Assembly: GCF_022539315.1 (NCBI RefSeq)
Contig: NC_066321.1
Span: forward strand, 248,001-312,000
Reading direction: 5' to 3'
Origin: Serinus canaria
Lineage: Eukaryota > Chordata > Aves > Passeriformes > Fringillidae
DNA: 64,000 nucleotides
Part shown: positions 1 to 11,415 of the stretch, piece by piece
Numbering within the stretch: the stretch's first letter is position 1
Layout of the letters: every line of letters starts with the position of its first letter
Position numbers and translations under genes: made by a program
The notes under the pieces: generated by a model
Databases searched by the model: none
Told to the model about the DNA's origin: nothing
Seen by the model: only the letters and a program-made list of their open reading frames with translations

Positions 1-900
1 CCACCCCCGCCTCTGCCGGCGCACGGCCGGACCCGCAGCCCGGCTCGGCCCGGGCCGTGTGCCTCTTCTCAGCGGCTCTTTCTCGCCTTCTAATACCGAA
101 ACCAAACACCACCAAGAAACCAAGTTTTGCAGAAATCAGCCTTCCGTCACCCCTCCGCCCCAGATTTTTACTGGTAAAGGCATGAAAACCGCCCCAGTCA
201 CCGAAACGTGACAGTGCGGGCCGGAGAGGCGGAAATCCCGGCCGGGCCCCGCCCGGGCAGCGCCTCCCCCGGACCGGACCGGCCCCGGCCACCCGGGCCA
301 CTCACGAGCCGCGGCCACCCCCGCCGGCCGCGGGCCGCGCCCCTCCGCGCCCTGCCCCCGGCCCCGGCCCCGGCCCGTTCCTGCTCGACATGCCCGCACA
401 CGCTCCTCCGCCAGAAAGTTTCACCGGCGACTCCGCGCCCGCCGACCCCGCGCAGCCCCCGGCCCGGCTGGGCGCGGGGCGAGGAAGGGAAGGAGAGGAA
501 GAGGCAGGGAGGTCTCACCCAGCGGCGGGCCCGGCCCCTCGCCTCGGGCTCCGCGCGCGGCCCAGCCCGGGCTGCTCCGGGCTGCTCCGGGCTGGGCAGG
601 CGCGGCGGCGGGATGAGCTCACGGGAGGGGCGGCGGCAGCGCCCGCCCTCCGCGGGACGGGCTGGGGCGGAGCGGGCCCGGGCTGGAGCGCTGGGTGAGA
701 GGCGGTAACGCAGTGCCCGCTCGGCCGGGCCGCCCTTCCGCGAGCTGCGGTGCCTCTCGATAAACACCGACGGTGCAGCCCCGCAGAGCCGTACTCGGGC
801 CCGCGGACCATGTGCTGCTCCGAGCGCCCCACCATCTGTGCGCTCTGCCCGGCTGAGCTCTGCTCCTGCCCCGCACCGGAGGCCGTCCGCTTCCACCAAA
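1..900 (-). promoter_or_regulatory. TANC1: CpG island, presumed TANC1 promoter and first exon
   Basis: The first 900 bases are extremely GC-rich and full of CpG, with CCGG/GCGC runs and Sp1-like GC boxes, and the composition falls abruptly to AT-rich at about 900. In vertebrates TANC1 follows DAPL1 and PKP4 in the same orientation, so on this strand its 5' end should lie just left of DAPL1 and be read leftward. Several donor-like sites occur on the minus strand (for example near 303 and 517), but no coding exon can be recognised, as expected if the first exon is non-coding. The open frames over this island carry no recognisable protein and simply reflect few stops in GC-rich DNA. The island is seen directly; its assignment to TANC1 is inferred from synteny. 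Confidence 0.55.
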
Positions 901-3436
901 GCAGCCTTCCATCAGGAACATAAAAATAATCGCATAGGAGCTTATAAAAGCTGCACACGGCAAAAGACGAGTGGAATATAAATAACGTAAATACTATAAA
1001 TAATAACGGCAGGTCTGAAACAGATTGCCCAGAGAGGTTGTGGAGTCTCCCTCCACCGGTGCTTGTATTCAAGAACCGTCTGGACGCAATCCTGTGCCAT
1101 GTGCTCTGGGATGACCCTGATTGAGCAGGGAGGTTGGACCAGATAAGCCGCTTTCAAACTGACCCATTCTGTGATTCTGTTCAGATCTCAGACTGATCCA
1201 AGTTACTTTCTGAACTGGACCACGCAAGGCATTTCATACAGCCAGATTTGAAATGTCAGTTGTAGGAACAAGGAATGTGGCCCTGCCCACAACACAGAAA
1301 AAGACAAACTGTGTCCTGGAAAGCAGCACCCTCAAAAGGGTATGGGGCTGCCATGGCAAAACCACATGGCATCAGTGCAGCTGCTCCAAAAGAAGGCAGT
1401 GTGCTCTTTGTCTGTACAAATGAGGGATCGCAAGCACGTGTAGAGGTGGCATTTCCTCTGAGCAGTATTCCCAGTCTATCCATCCATATTTTCCAAGATA
1501 GTGAAGAATGAGAGACTGCAGAAGAAATCCACAAAACTGATCTGAAGGCTGAAGATGATGCCAGGCAGCAAGAGTGTTAAAATATTTAGCTCCTCAAAAA
1601 GACAGCTCAGATGGTAGCTTATGAGAAAAAACCCGAGGTACTGGTAATTTTACAGTTGGGCACCCATGGTAACCCCAATAAGCTGTCCCAAAGTAGCCAC
1701 CAAAGAGCATTATCTCTGGCTGGGAAAGTCATACGAAGAGAGATAACTGTCTTACATCAGTGGCGTTAGCACTGAAGTGCTTGGTGGTATTAACTATGTG
1801 AAGTATAACATAGGTTTAGCAGTGGTGATCTGCATGCCATTGTTATGAACACATCAATCAAAAATGTCAGCAGAAACACTCAGCTGACATGTTTTTTTCT
1901 CCCAACCTGAAGCTGCTTGCTTCTTCCACCCCAAGTGTCCAATACTGCAGTTATTCCTTGCATAGAGGCCAAAGAGCTTAGCTTTGCTACACACTACAAT
2001 TTCACATAATTAAGGACAAAAAAATGAATCCTCCTCACACCAGAAAGGAAAATGTAGGGACAATCCAAAATACATTTATAAATGAATAAATAAGGATTTG
2101 CTGTTTTCTGTGCAAACTCTGATTTTCATATGTAATTCATCATGACAAATCTGAATTTAACTGCAAAATTACAGTGTCAGAATATTCTAGAACATTTTCT
2201 ACACTATGCAAGCACTTCACAAAATGTCTTCCAATGTGTCTGTAAGGAGCACAAAGACAATCCATGTATGTGTTCAGAAAGAAGTGACAGGCTGATATAC
2301 AAGCAGCACATTCTCTGCAGAACATTGGCCATAACTGCCTTGTTTGGTGGCAGAAGAGCAGAGGAACTGGAGACAAAGCCCTCAGGGTGACAAGAGCAGC
2401 AGCAATAAGTGACATTACTCTTCTTTCACTGTCACTTCATCAACTTGGTAGCTGAAGACTGGTTCCAGAACAAGGGGAGGATGCTGTATGCACCTCAGCC
2501 AGCAGCAAGTGTACAGTGTCTTTTCTCCAGTGGAGAATCCTCTTAATCTCTTCCCTACATTTTGCCAGTGTAATGAGGCCTATATTTATTATTCTGGAAA
2601 TAAAGGAATTTTCCTTCTAAGAGGAAATGTCAAAAGTTTGGGCAGCATTTTATGGTTTTGTCTTTGTGTCTGAAATCTGAGACAAGAAACTGAGCTATGA
2701 CTCCACTGTTGTTGGATCTATTCCTCAGCAGGTCCAGCGCTGGCATTCTCTTCCTCTAAATATGAATCCAAAAGTTTTGAAATAGTACTTACAGTCAATT
2801 GGATTTAGGTCCTGCTTCACAGGAGAGCTCACAATGGATTCTAGTGCTTCCCAATTTGTCTCAGTAGAGCAATGCTTTTGATATCAGGAATGTAAAGATT
2901 TTTGCTCTCATCAGTAGCTTCCTTTTGGGAAGTATTTAGCTCACAGCTGTTCTACTTTAACTGTTCTGCCTTCTGCTCCTTCCACTCATTTGTTCAGATG
3001 ATTTATCCATTCCTAGCCACTAAAATTCTTCAGCTCGTCTTCTTTCTTCTCACAAAGGTTATGGCTCTCCTCAGTCTTGCACTTATCACGCAAGCTTCTA
3101 GTAGCTTTTTATTTTAGGAAAACAGGAGATCCCACTGAAATATAATGGCAGCAGTGTTCATTGTATTAACATATATGCTGGGGTCTAAAGAAATTAGAAA
3201 TCAGACTGTCTTCTCCCTTTTTCAGCTCAGCGTCAATGTTGCTCATGTTAGTTCATGCTTCTCATCTTAACCTCCTATTCCAATTCTTGGTTTTGGAAGG
3301 TGCTTTCAAGGAAGGTAATTCGTAAATTTTAGAGGTTTCCATTCAATGTAGATGTTTTTATCCCAGCAGATTGATTCTCATGCAACATAATAATATGGTA
3401 CTAAATCCTCAATTTACTAATTTTAAGGTAGTAGAT
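901..3436. other. Intergenic DNA between TANC1 island and LTR
   Basis: This is AT-rich non-coding sequence with many stops in all frames. It contains the CR1 fragment at 1018-1180. Apart from that I see no gene, RNA gene or clear repeat. Confidence 0.6.
1018..1180 (+). mobile_element. CR1 LINE 3' end fragment
   Basis: The stretch matches the typical 3' end of avian CR1 retrotransposons as I remember them: a gattgcccagagagg start, a tcaagaaccgtctgga block, a gagcagggaggttggacca block, and an end in near repeats of the attctgtg octamer (gacccattctgtgattctgt). CR1 copies are nearly always 5'-truncated and end in such octamers, so this one is inserted in plus orientation with its 3' end at about 1180. 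It encodes nothing here. Confidence 0.9.
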
Positions 3437-3850
3437 TGTCATGGTTTTAAACCCACCTGGAAATGAAACACCACGCAGCTGCTCCCTCAACCCGCTTTCT
3501 TCACCCGCATCCCAGTGGAATGCGGAGGGGAATCAAAGTAAAACTTGCATGTTGAGATAATAACAGTTTAATACTTGAAAATAAAGTAAAAGAAGTAATA
3601 AATGTAAATAATAAAAATGGAAAAAACAAGTGATGCACAATGGAATTGCTCACCATTGGCTGAAGACCCCCTGCCTCCCAAATCGAGATAGGCCCTTCTG
3701 GGTACCTCCCCCAGTTCATAGCCTGGGAATGAAATTCTGTGGTATGGAATATCCCTTTGGTCAGCTTCAGTCACTTGTCCCAGCTCTGCTCCCTCCCAGT
3801 TTCCTTTGTGAACCTCCTCACTGGCAGAGCATGAGACAAGGAAAAAAAAG
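3437..3850 (+). mobile_element. Solo LTR of an avian endogenous retrovirus (diverged)
   Basis: The segment begins tgtcatggttttaaaccc and carries landmarks of a common bird ERV LTR: a caccacgcagctgctc block near 3470, a gagataataacagtttaat block near 3555, and a ggtatggaatatccctttgg block near 3741, followed by a cccagctctgctccctccc stretch. These match the order I recall for LTRs abundant in passerine genomes. The copy is diverged and its right end is blurred into A-rich sequence. No gag, pol or env sequence lies directly beside it, so it reads as a solo LTR. The family name and orientation are uncertain. Confidence 0.75.
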
Positions 3851-6800
3851 TCCAATTAGCGAGCTGTAAGCTTATTAGAACAGTATATGCACTTCAACCA
3901 GCAGAAGCATGCAGAGTAGGCACTTCTGCCAGCCAAATTCCTGAATTCCTTACAGCCCAGGTCTGCAAAGTGTTAGGAAATTCTGCCGTCTCCCCGTCAC
4001 CCCCTTCATTGTCCTTTTCATTCATTACAATTCAAGGCATCAAAACCAATTTTAGAACCAGCAGCTAGAACTTTTGACATAATTGGAGGGCTGCTTGTGA
4101 CATATTTACAAGTCCTGTCTACAGAAACCTCAACAGACTTTACTGGAGAAGAGTTCAAATGCACACACACCAGAGATGAGCAACACATCTGTCACCTTTG
4201 GCTGGCACCTGTGAACAGCTTCAGCAAAATTAGCCTAAACTTGTGGTTTTGGCTTGTTTTATTTTTTAAAGCTGAGATCCACAGAACAAACCAAATTAAA
4301 AGTTTTCAATTTCAGCTATTTTTTAATAGATAACTTACTTTTCACTATTTAACATTTCTTGATTGTAACATATAAAAACCAAATATTTCAGGCTTATGTA
4401 GCTTAAAGATAGCTCAGTTTGCTGCAACTCCCTCTTTAACTTTGAAAAAACATACTGAATGTGAAAAATTTAAACTAGAAAAAATTTAAGAAAATTGTGA
4501 TCAATGAAAGTAGAAAGTTGAATTTAAATTTTAATATCAATCTTCATTTTACTGACTGTTCTATTTCAGTATATGGTAATTGCATATTTTGCACCTAAAA
4601 TGATACCTATTATATAAAACATTTTTATCATAACTTAAGAAAAGTCTTAATAATTCCTTTACATAACTTCTGAATTGCTCTCCAGAAGTCAGGCCCAAAT
4701 ATAAAAGAAATACACTGTATATAGAGAGGGGTTCAGAAACTTCATCTCTCAATACATAACTGTTGACTGTGGGATGCTATATCCAACTTTCTAATGTTGC
4801 TTGTTTCATGGAGCAATGAATTTGTTATGAAGTGACCACATTCAGAAACATACTATGTAAGCATCTCTAAACAGAGAAAATCATACTGAATGTACTCAAT
4901 ACCAATACAGTCTGCACTCTCCTGTTCCTTGTGCTGCCTCACCCGTACCTGACTCCAGCTGGGAACCCAGGGGCTGGAGGAAGGGTGGGGAGTCTGATAC
5001 CACTTTTTGTTACCACGGAATTATGGTACTATGGATATCCTTTGTATCTTCACAGCTTCTGGGTAGTCATGTCCCCCATGAAATACCAAATGAGGTTTTT
5101 CTAAACTTATCTATTCTTTTCCTTTGAAACTTTTCCAGCAGATTAAAATATACCTCCTTGGCAGAAAACAGCAGTATTTCTGAGGGCAGATCAGCTGGCA
5201 GAGCTGGAACAAGCTGTAGGCATACAGCAACCTCTTGTGGCAAATCCACTACACATGTAATAATTAATAACCTTTGAAACTACAAAAGCTTCTCTTGATA
5301 GGAGTTCTAAACCTCTATAAAATTGCTTTAACAAACAGCTGGAGAGTTGGAGAGTCTCTGTTAGCTGGACACTTAACAATACTCAGACTTCAGAGCTGTA
5401 GCAGTCCTTCTCTTCAATTCTGGAACAAATTAAACATGGGTAGCCCATTATAAATGAAGCATCAGACTGAAATTTCTGCTAATAATATAATCTGGAGGTT
5501 TTTATTAAAATTGAGCAAGAGTGGCATAATGGCCACAAGCAGAATCTGTGGCCATGTATGACAAGAACCATAAATATACTATAAAAGTACACACTCCTCC
5601 AGCCACCTGATCAGCTGGCTGTCCTGTGCAGGCTGAGGAAGAAAGGGCAGCGAAAAGGTGCAAGGAGGGAAGAGGAGGAATGACAACATGTGAAAACAAG
5701 GGTATTCAAAAACAGCAAGATTTTCCAAAGCAAGAGGTGCCCTCCTGGGAACACAGTGTGGGAAATGCACACAAGAGGAACAATACGAGTATGGCAGATG
5801 ACACTGATTAGAGCACTGAATTTGGGTTGGTCTTTTTTTACATTGTAGAAATAAAGTCTTCTATCCTGGAATTAAAGGTGAACTCAGGAAATTATCTGAC
5901 TTATGTATGCACCACTTACTAGGACTTTTGGGGCTGATATGGCAGGCAGAGGTTACTGTGCTTGAAATGATTTACATATTTATGCATACCACTTAGAGAG
6001 GAACAGGCTGAACAAGTACATCCTGGAATGCACAAAGGCTCTAAACAACAGCTAGTATTTGTTTATTAAAATTAAGTCTTGTGCTGTAGTTCTGTTTTAT
6101 TGCAACTTCCCAGTCTCACCATGTGTAATTTCTTTGCCATTTCATCTACTGCAGTTTCACACAAAAGTCAGGAATCCCTTCATCTCAATTCAGGCCTTGG
6201 TCTGTGCACTGAGCAGCATATCCTGTAGCTCCTGCCAGACCAGAGGCACTCTGCACAGTTCTGAATTCCCAAGCAACTCTGTCCAGCACCACCCAATGTA
6301 GGAGCACCAAGTGCTTAAGGGTAGAGACTCTTCCTTGCCGCAGTAGAAACTCCTCCCTGCAGAGAAGTCCAACAGATCATGTGTGTCTCAGGCCATCAAA
6401 CAGCACATGTGACATTATCAAGCTGACAAAGACATTGAAACAACCAATATGTACTGAAATCTCTTTTCAAAGCTTTCATTGTCCCTTGGCTTCCCATCTC
6501 TGTAAGGTGTTTTGAGGGCTACAGCTTATAACAACTGCATATTAACAAACATTGTGTCCTCCAATATGGTGAAATGAAGATCAGGAGCAGAAATATTTTC
6601 CTGAAATCATGTCCTTCTCACTGAATGGCTGCATTGTTTGAAATAGTCCATGAACAGCCTGAAAACAATCTTCCTGCAACGGTTTGATTTTTCTAGCAAA
6701 CCTACTGTATTTGTTCTTTATGTGCTGAATTTGGTGGCAATTCATATTTAAGTAATGAAAGCTAAGTATTACAGCTTGAATTAAATAAAACAAACTCCCT

Positions 6801-7959
6801 GCAACAGAGGGCACTACAGCCTCATCGCAATATCATCAATGATGGTGCAAACACAAACTGGACACCACCTGACCGAGCAGGACATGGAACAGAACACTTG
6901 CCAGGATTTCCTGCTCTGCAAGATTCATCTCATAGCAGAAGAGAAGATTGCACCTGCTCTACATTTTGCAAACCCATGAAACAAAGTTTATCAAAACTAG
7001 ACCTCCTGTTCTTGTCTGGACCTGTTTTTACATGTGAAAGTTTTACCCAGGCAGCACCTGGAAGATCCTTTCCCTTCCAGCCTGCTCTCTGGCAGGCCAC
7101 TGGGCACTCCCACGGCACCCTCAGCATGGCACCCCGTTCCGTGTACACGGGAGCCCCGGTACTGCTGCAGGGCACACCTGGATTTGCTGGGCTGGGCGAC
7201 TGATGCAGCTCAGACACAGCCCCTGCTGCAGAACTCCTGTTTGCCCACAGACATGGTCTTGCCAGAAACTCGAGTTACTGAATATACTTAGTTCATCTCT
7301 GTGGGACTGCACTTGCTAAGTGTGGATTGCACAGAGCAGTGCCTAGGGCTTTCTGACAGAACTGTTCCATACTTAGCAATCGCTGTATGACTGCCTGATT
7401 TATGCCACAAAAGGGTGGCAGCTCCCTTCTACATCAAGCACATCCCTCCTCCCTGAACATACTGCCTTAAACAGTTAAGCAACATTCATACAAAGCTTCA
7501 TACAAAGTGATGTTCACAAAGGCCTGAAGAATCAGACCCTACAACTTTTCCCTAGTTATTGATTTTCTACAGAAACAAAAAACATAAAGATTAGAATTCT
7601 AAAGATTTTACAAATATTCTTTGTATAGGGAGCATGTATTGGCCATCGATAGATTAGAGTGAACTGTGCTAATTTTGGCTTTGAGAGCACAGATAGTCGT
7701 TTGACACATGGACAGCTTTGACTCAAGTCCTGTTTGTTCACTGACATTCATATCAGTATTTGCAATAGCTTTCCACTGCAGTCATGTGGAAAGCGCACTT
7801 AAAAAGAATCCTCTTTGACAGTATAACCATTTTTTGAGTATCACCTTTCACATTAAGCATGAATTTAAGTATACAATTTTAGTGTAGAATTTCTCTACTC
7901 TGGCTATGCATGGAGCTGAAGCATATTTAGAACATGGATAGGTATAGTTGGGTTCCTCT
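3851..7959. other. Intergenic DNA without recognised features
   Basis: AT-rich sequence with frequent stops. No open frame here resembles a protein I know, and no CR1 end, tRNA or long tandem repeat is visible. Confidence 0.5.
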
Positions 7960-9900
7960 CTTGAAAGGAACAACCCAAGAAAAAATTCAGATATGCTGCA
8001 AAATGATCAATGGATCTACACATGGGAAATCCACTCAAATTTCAATGTTTCGTAGTACAACAGAATCAAGCGCATAAGACTCAAAATTTTGTGCCACTGA
8101 AAGGTGGGATTGTTGGTATAATGTTACCCTGGTTAAACCTGGTTTTGTTATATGACTTTGGGACCACCATAATGTGGGACTAACATTTAAACTCAAGGTA
8201 GATATTACTGAAACCAAAACAATTACATCTGCCCCAGTCAAAGAGGATGAGAAAATTCAATCCCCACAAATTTTTGAAATCAGACCATGTGATCAAAAAT
8301 GCAGATCAGCAACAAATGTTTAATCCACCTTGGCTTCTTAAACAAATAGAACTAGTAATGCAGATTAATATTTCTACACTTAAACTGATGTGGTCACCAT
8401 CCTTAAGTACTTCCCATGCAAGACAGTTAGCTTGGCTACATGGGCAAACCCCCATAAGGAATAAGAAGAATTGCGACTGGAACCACAGGGAGTTTTAAAT
8501 TGTACAGATGCTGAAGTACTTATAAATAACCTGAGCACAACCACAAGTGATTTAAACAAATTACAACACCCTCTGTGGTCTTCTCTACCAGCACTAGCAA
8601 CTAATCAATGGCTCTTATCTGACACATTGCCTCAGTGGAAAGGAATCAATGAGCGACTTCATAGGTGATCCCAGAGGCACCTGGTGCAAACCAAGGTGAA
8701 GGTTCTTTTTCTCTTAGATACGTCTGAGCTCAGTTGTGGATGCAATCAACAGCAGCAGCAATTTTAAGAGAATGTAAAGAAGGCACCTTCACCCACTAAA
8801 CTTCAAAAAGTAATTTGGAATAATGACTAAATTTGGAAAGGAATTCCAGCCTTGGTGGCACTTAGTTATAATACCATCAACAGCACAGTCCTGGTACTAA
8901 TCCACATAGGAGCCTTGGTGTCCATCACTCAGTCACTGCAGTAGGCCTGAATCATAACCAAACCCTACCCCGGAGCATAGGACAGGTGCCCATGGGGAAT
9001 GGCAAACCATTAGTGTTAGCACATGCACTATATGGGAACAGGGACTCACTTGTGCACTAACACCAAAGCCCTGACATTTGTCTGGATCCAGAATAGTGTT
9101 TGTCATTTTGAAATCCATCCTGATGAAGCTCATAAATGTGTACTTTTATATACTGGAAAATAATGTGCTTATATGAGAACAGTTTGTGGCTTCATATTGT
9201 AGATAACCTTATTGCAGATACAGATAATTATTCTAATGTTTGTGTTCACAATTTCACCAAAATCAATGGGTGGAATTTCGATTATTCAGCTCCTGTCACA
9301 TTATGTCAGCTATTGCTGTATAATTATATGCTGATTCAAGATCTGCTGCCCATCCTCTGTTGGGATGAATCTCGCTTGAGTAAGAAAATTATTATAGCAG
9401 GATGATCTGAAATAACTGCTGAAACAAGCTCAGAAGAATAGACAAAATACTTTGATTACTGTCCATTGTGATGTGGAAAGCACACAAGGGTTGGAACAAC
9501 CCCAACCACAGGGGTGGTAGGAGGCTTTTCAGATGGTCACTAACCAGCACTACAGGGAGTTTAAATGAGATGTTTTACCTTGTTGTTCTCCTAATACTAA
9601 CCCTTATTTTGTCTTAATTGTAGCACTATGTATTTGCATTTGGGAAATCATGAAGCAATTGATTTACCTGTCAGCCCCATGATTCCTTTCAGGAAAATAT
9701 GTGACAGTTCCAAAGAGAGACATGGTATGTATAAGAAGCATCATAAGTATGGAAGTGGGGAACTGATGCATAACAGGAACAAAGTTCCAAATAATAAGAC
9801 AGAGAACAAAGCAGTTAAGCAACAGGAACAACAGCCACAAGAATGTACAAAACAGAAAATTGATGTGCTAGGTCCTTGAAGGGGAGGGAATAAAAAGATC
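7960..9900 (+). pseudogene. Decayed endogenous retrovirus-like (env-like) remnant
   Basis: Plus-strand frames contain several short stretches with the look of a retroviral envelope gene broken by stops and frameshifts: an NVTL-type glycosylation motif near 8120, an NCTDAE...NNLS stretch at about 8490-8540, a SLPALATNQWLLSD stretch at about 8583-8625, an NFTKINGW stretch near 9255, and a hydrophobic membrane-anchor-like segment near 9570-9640. A short purine-rich run (gaaggggaggga) near 9878 could be a polypurine tract before a 3' LTR, but I cannot delimit an LTR after it. None of it could make an intact protein. The retroviral call is based on general appearance, not a confirmed match. Confidence 0.4.
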
Positions 9901-11159
9901 ACACCTTTCTTATTCAGGACCTTATACGATGGGCCAACGAACCCCCAGGTCTGACTGCATCTGTGGTGAGAACTTGCCCTTGCCACGAACTTTCCTCATT
10001 AGATCATAATTATAATAGTAAAAGCCACATCCCCAGCTCAGCCCCTCTGCCTACCAAGAGCCCACTGCTCACTGAGCACATACCACGACTTCTTGGGCAC
10101 TGTACATTGGGACTGAAACAGAGAGAAGCTAACACAACTTAACCATGGAGTGAAGTAAGATCTGCTTGGCCTGAGACTGTAACCTATAGGTGTGCCTGCC
10201 TTGGTCTGTCTCCATGCTAGCTCTGACAATTCACCACACAGCACCCCTTTCTGCACACAACTGTAAACAAATGAAAAACCTCCACTCTGTGTGGGGGGGT
10301 CAATTTCTTGCACACCAAAAGGGTAAAAGAATCAGTTTTGGGACAATACTCTTCTGCAATCACCACCTTTAAAAAAAAAAAAAAGTCAATTAAATTCTGA
10401 GTCAGTGAAGCTCCACAACCAACTCCCAATAGCAGGACAGTATTATCCCCTGGCTCTATCGTCCCTGTCACTCCAAGCAGGTCATGGCTCAAGCACATTG
10501 CCTGGACTGGGATTTACACTTGTTCCTCCCCATTTTTAAGCTTGACCCTTCATGATCGTACTACTGCCAGGCAGTGCTAAGTCTCATACACCATTCTACC
10601 AAGGCCAAACTCCAGTCATAGCATTCACTGCACCTTGGCTCCTCCCTGCTACCTGCCCTCCAATGCCAAGGGTTCAGCTCCAAGTCAGGTAACTCTTTCA
10701 TTTATCCACCCAAACCCCAAACAGGTTCAGACTGTTTCTACTCAGTTCTTCCTGCTTGCTGGATCTCTGCAGAGGAGCTGGGTTTTCTTACAGAAAGAAA
10801 TGCAAGCAAAAAATACTTCTTTCATTGCACAGAAATCCTTCACAGGACTTTGTGAATTACTTACCATGCAGTAAGCCTCAGGCCTGCATTCAGCATGGAA
10901 AACCTCAGGCTCAATTGAAAGAAGCCCCATGTCTTTGAGTCATGCTTTCTTAGAATCAAGTTCACATCAGATTTGCTACCATTAAACTAAAAAAACCCCA
11001 AAACAACAGGGCTGACAGTTCCCATTCCTTCACTCAAAACTCACACAGTAAGTGAAACTTGGACTTTTTGGCATTGAGTAATTACTACATACCAGTAACA
11101 CCAGGTTAGACAGAAGCCATGATATTGTAATAAATCCTGAGTACATTTAGTAACTCTTC
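9901..11159. other. Intergenic DNA between ERV-like remnant and DAPL1 3' end
   Basis: No gene is recognised. If the upstream remnant is a provirus, part of 9901-10370 could be its 3' LTR, but I see no clear LTR boundary. A short A-run lies at about 10371-10384. Confidence 0.4.
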
Positions 11160-11165
11160 TTATAT

Positions 11166-11171
11166 TTTATT
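11166..11171 (-). promoter_or_regulatory. DAPL1: Polyadenylation signal of DAPL1
   Basis: The minus strand reads AATAAA, 125 bases beyond the DAPL1 stop codon. It is the first canonical hexamer downstream, so the transcript probably ends at about 11145-11155. Confidence 0.6.
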
Positions 11172-11295
11172 GTCAGTAACAGAAACACAGCAAGATACAA
11201 GGCACACAGTTTTTGAGCACTTCACCACAATGTGCTAAGTGCTATATAGAATAGAAACTCACTTTTGAGTAAACATAAGTTTTTTAATGATTATC

Positions 11296-11415
11296 TTAAC
11301 ATTTCCGTGGCTGTTGAATAATGTAAATTCTTTTAGGCAGTATGAACTTCTCCAAGGTAGGTTGTGGCTTTTGGTGAGCCACTTGTAATGTTGCTGCATG
11401 GATATTGTGGCTCAT
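11296..11415 (-). CDS. DAPL1: DAPL1 coding exon 4 with stop
   Basis: The acceptor is ATGTTACAG. The exon encodes the last 39 residues including [11 protein letters not shown] and the tail [11 protein letters not shown], then TAA at 11298-11296. The IQQPRK tail is the most conserved element of the DAP1/DAPL1 family. Confidence 0.96.
   Translation of the reverse strand: MSHNIHAATLQVAHQKPQPTLEKFILPKRIYIIQQPRKC

Noticed and set aside
198..1072. Open frames of 166-233 codons in the left CpG island
   Set aside because: Composition is GC-driven (arginine, alanine, glycine, proline), frames on both strands are open, and no known protein is recognised. A non-coding first exon is the simpler reading.
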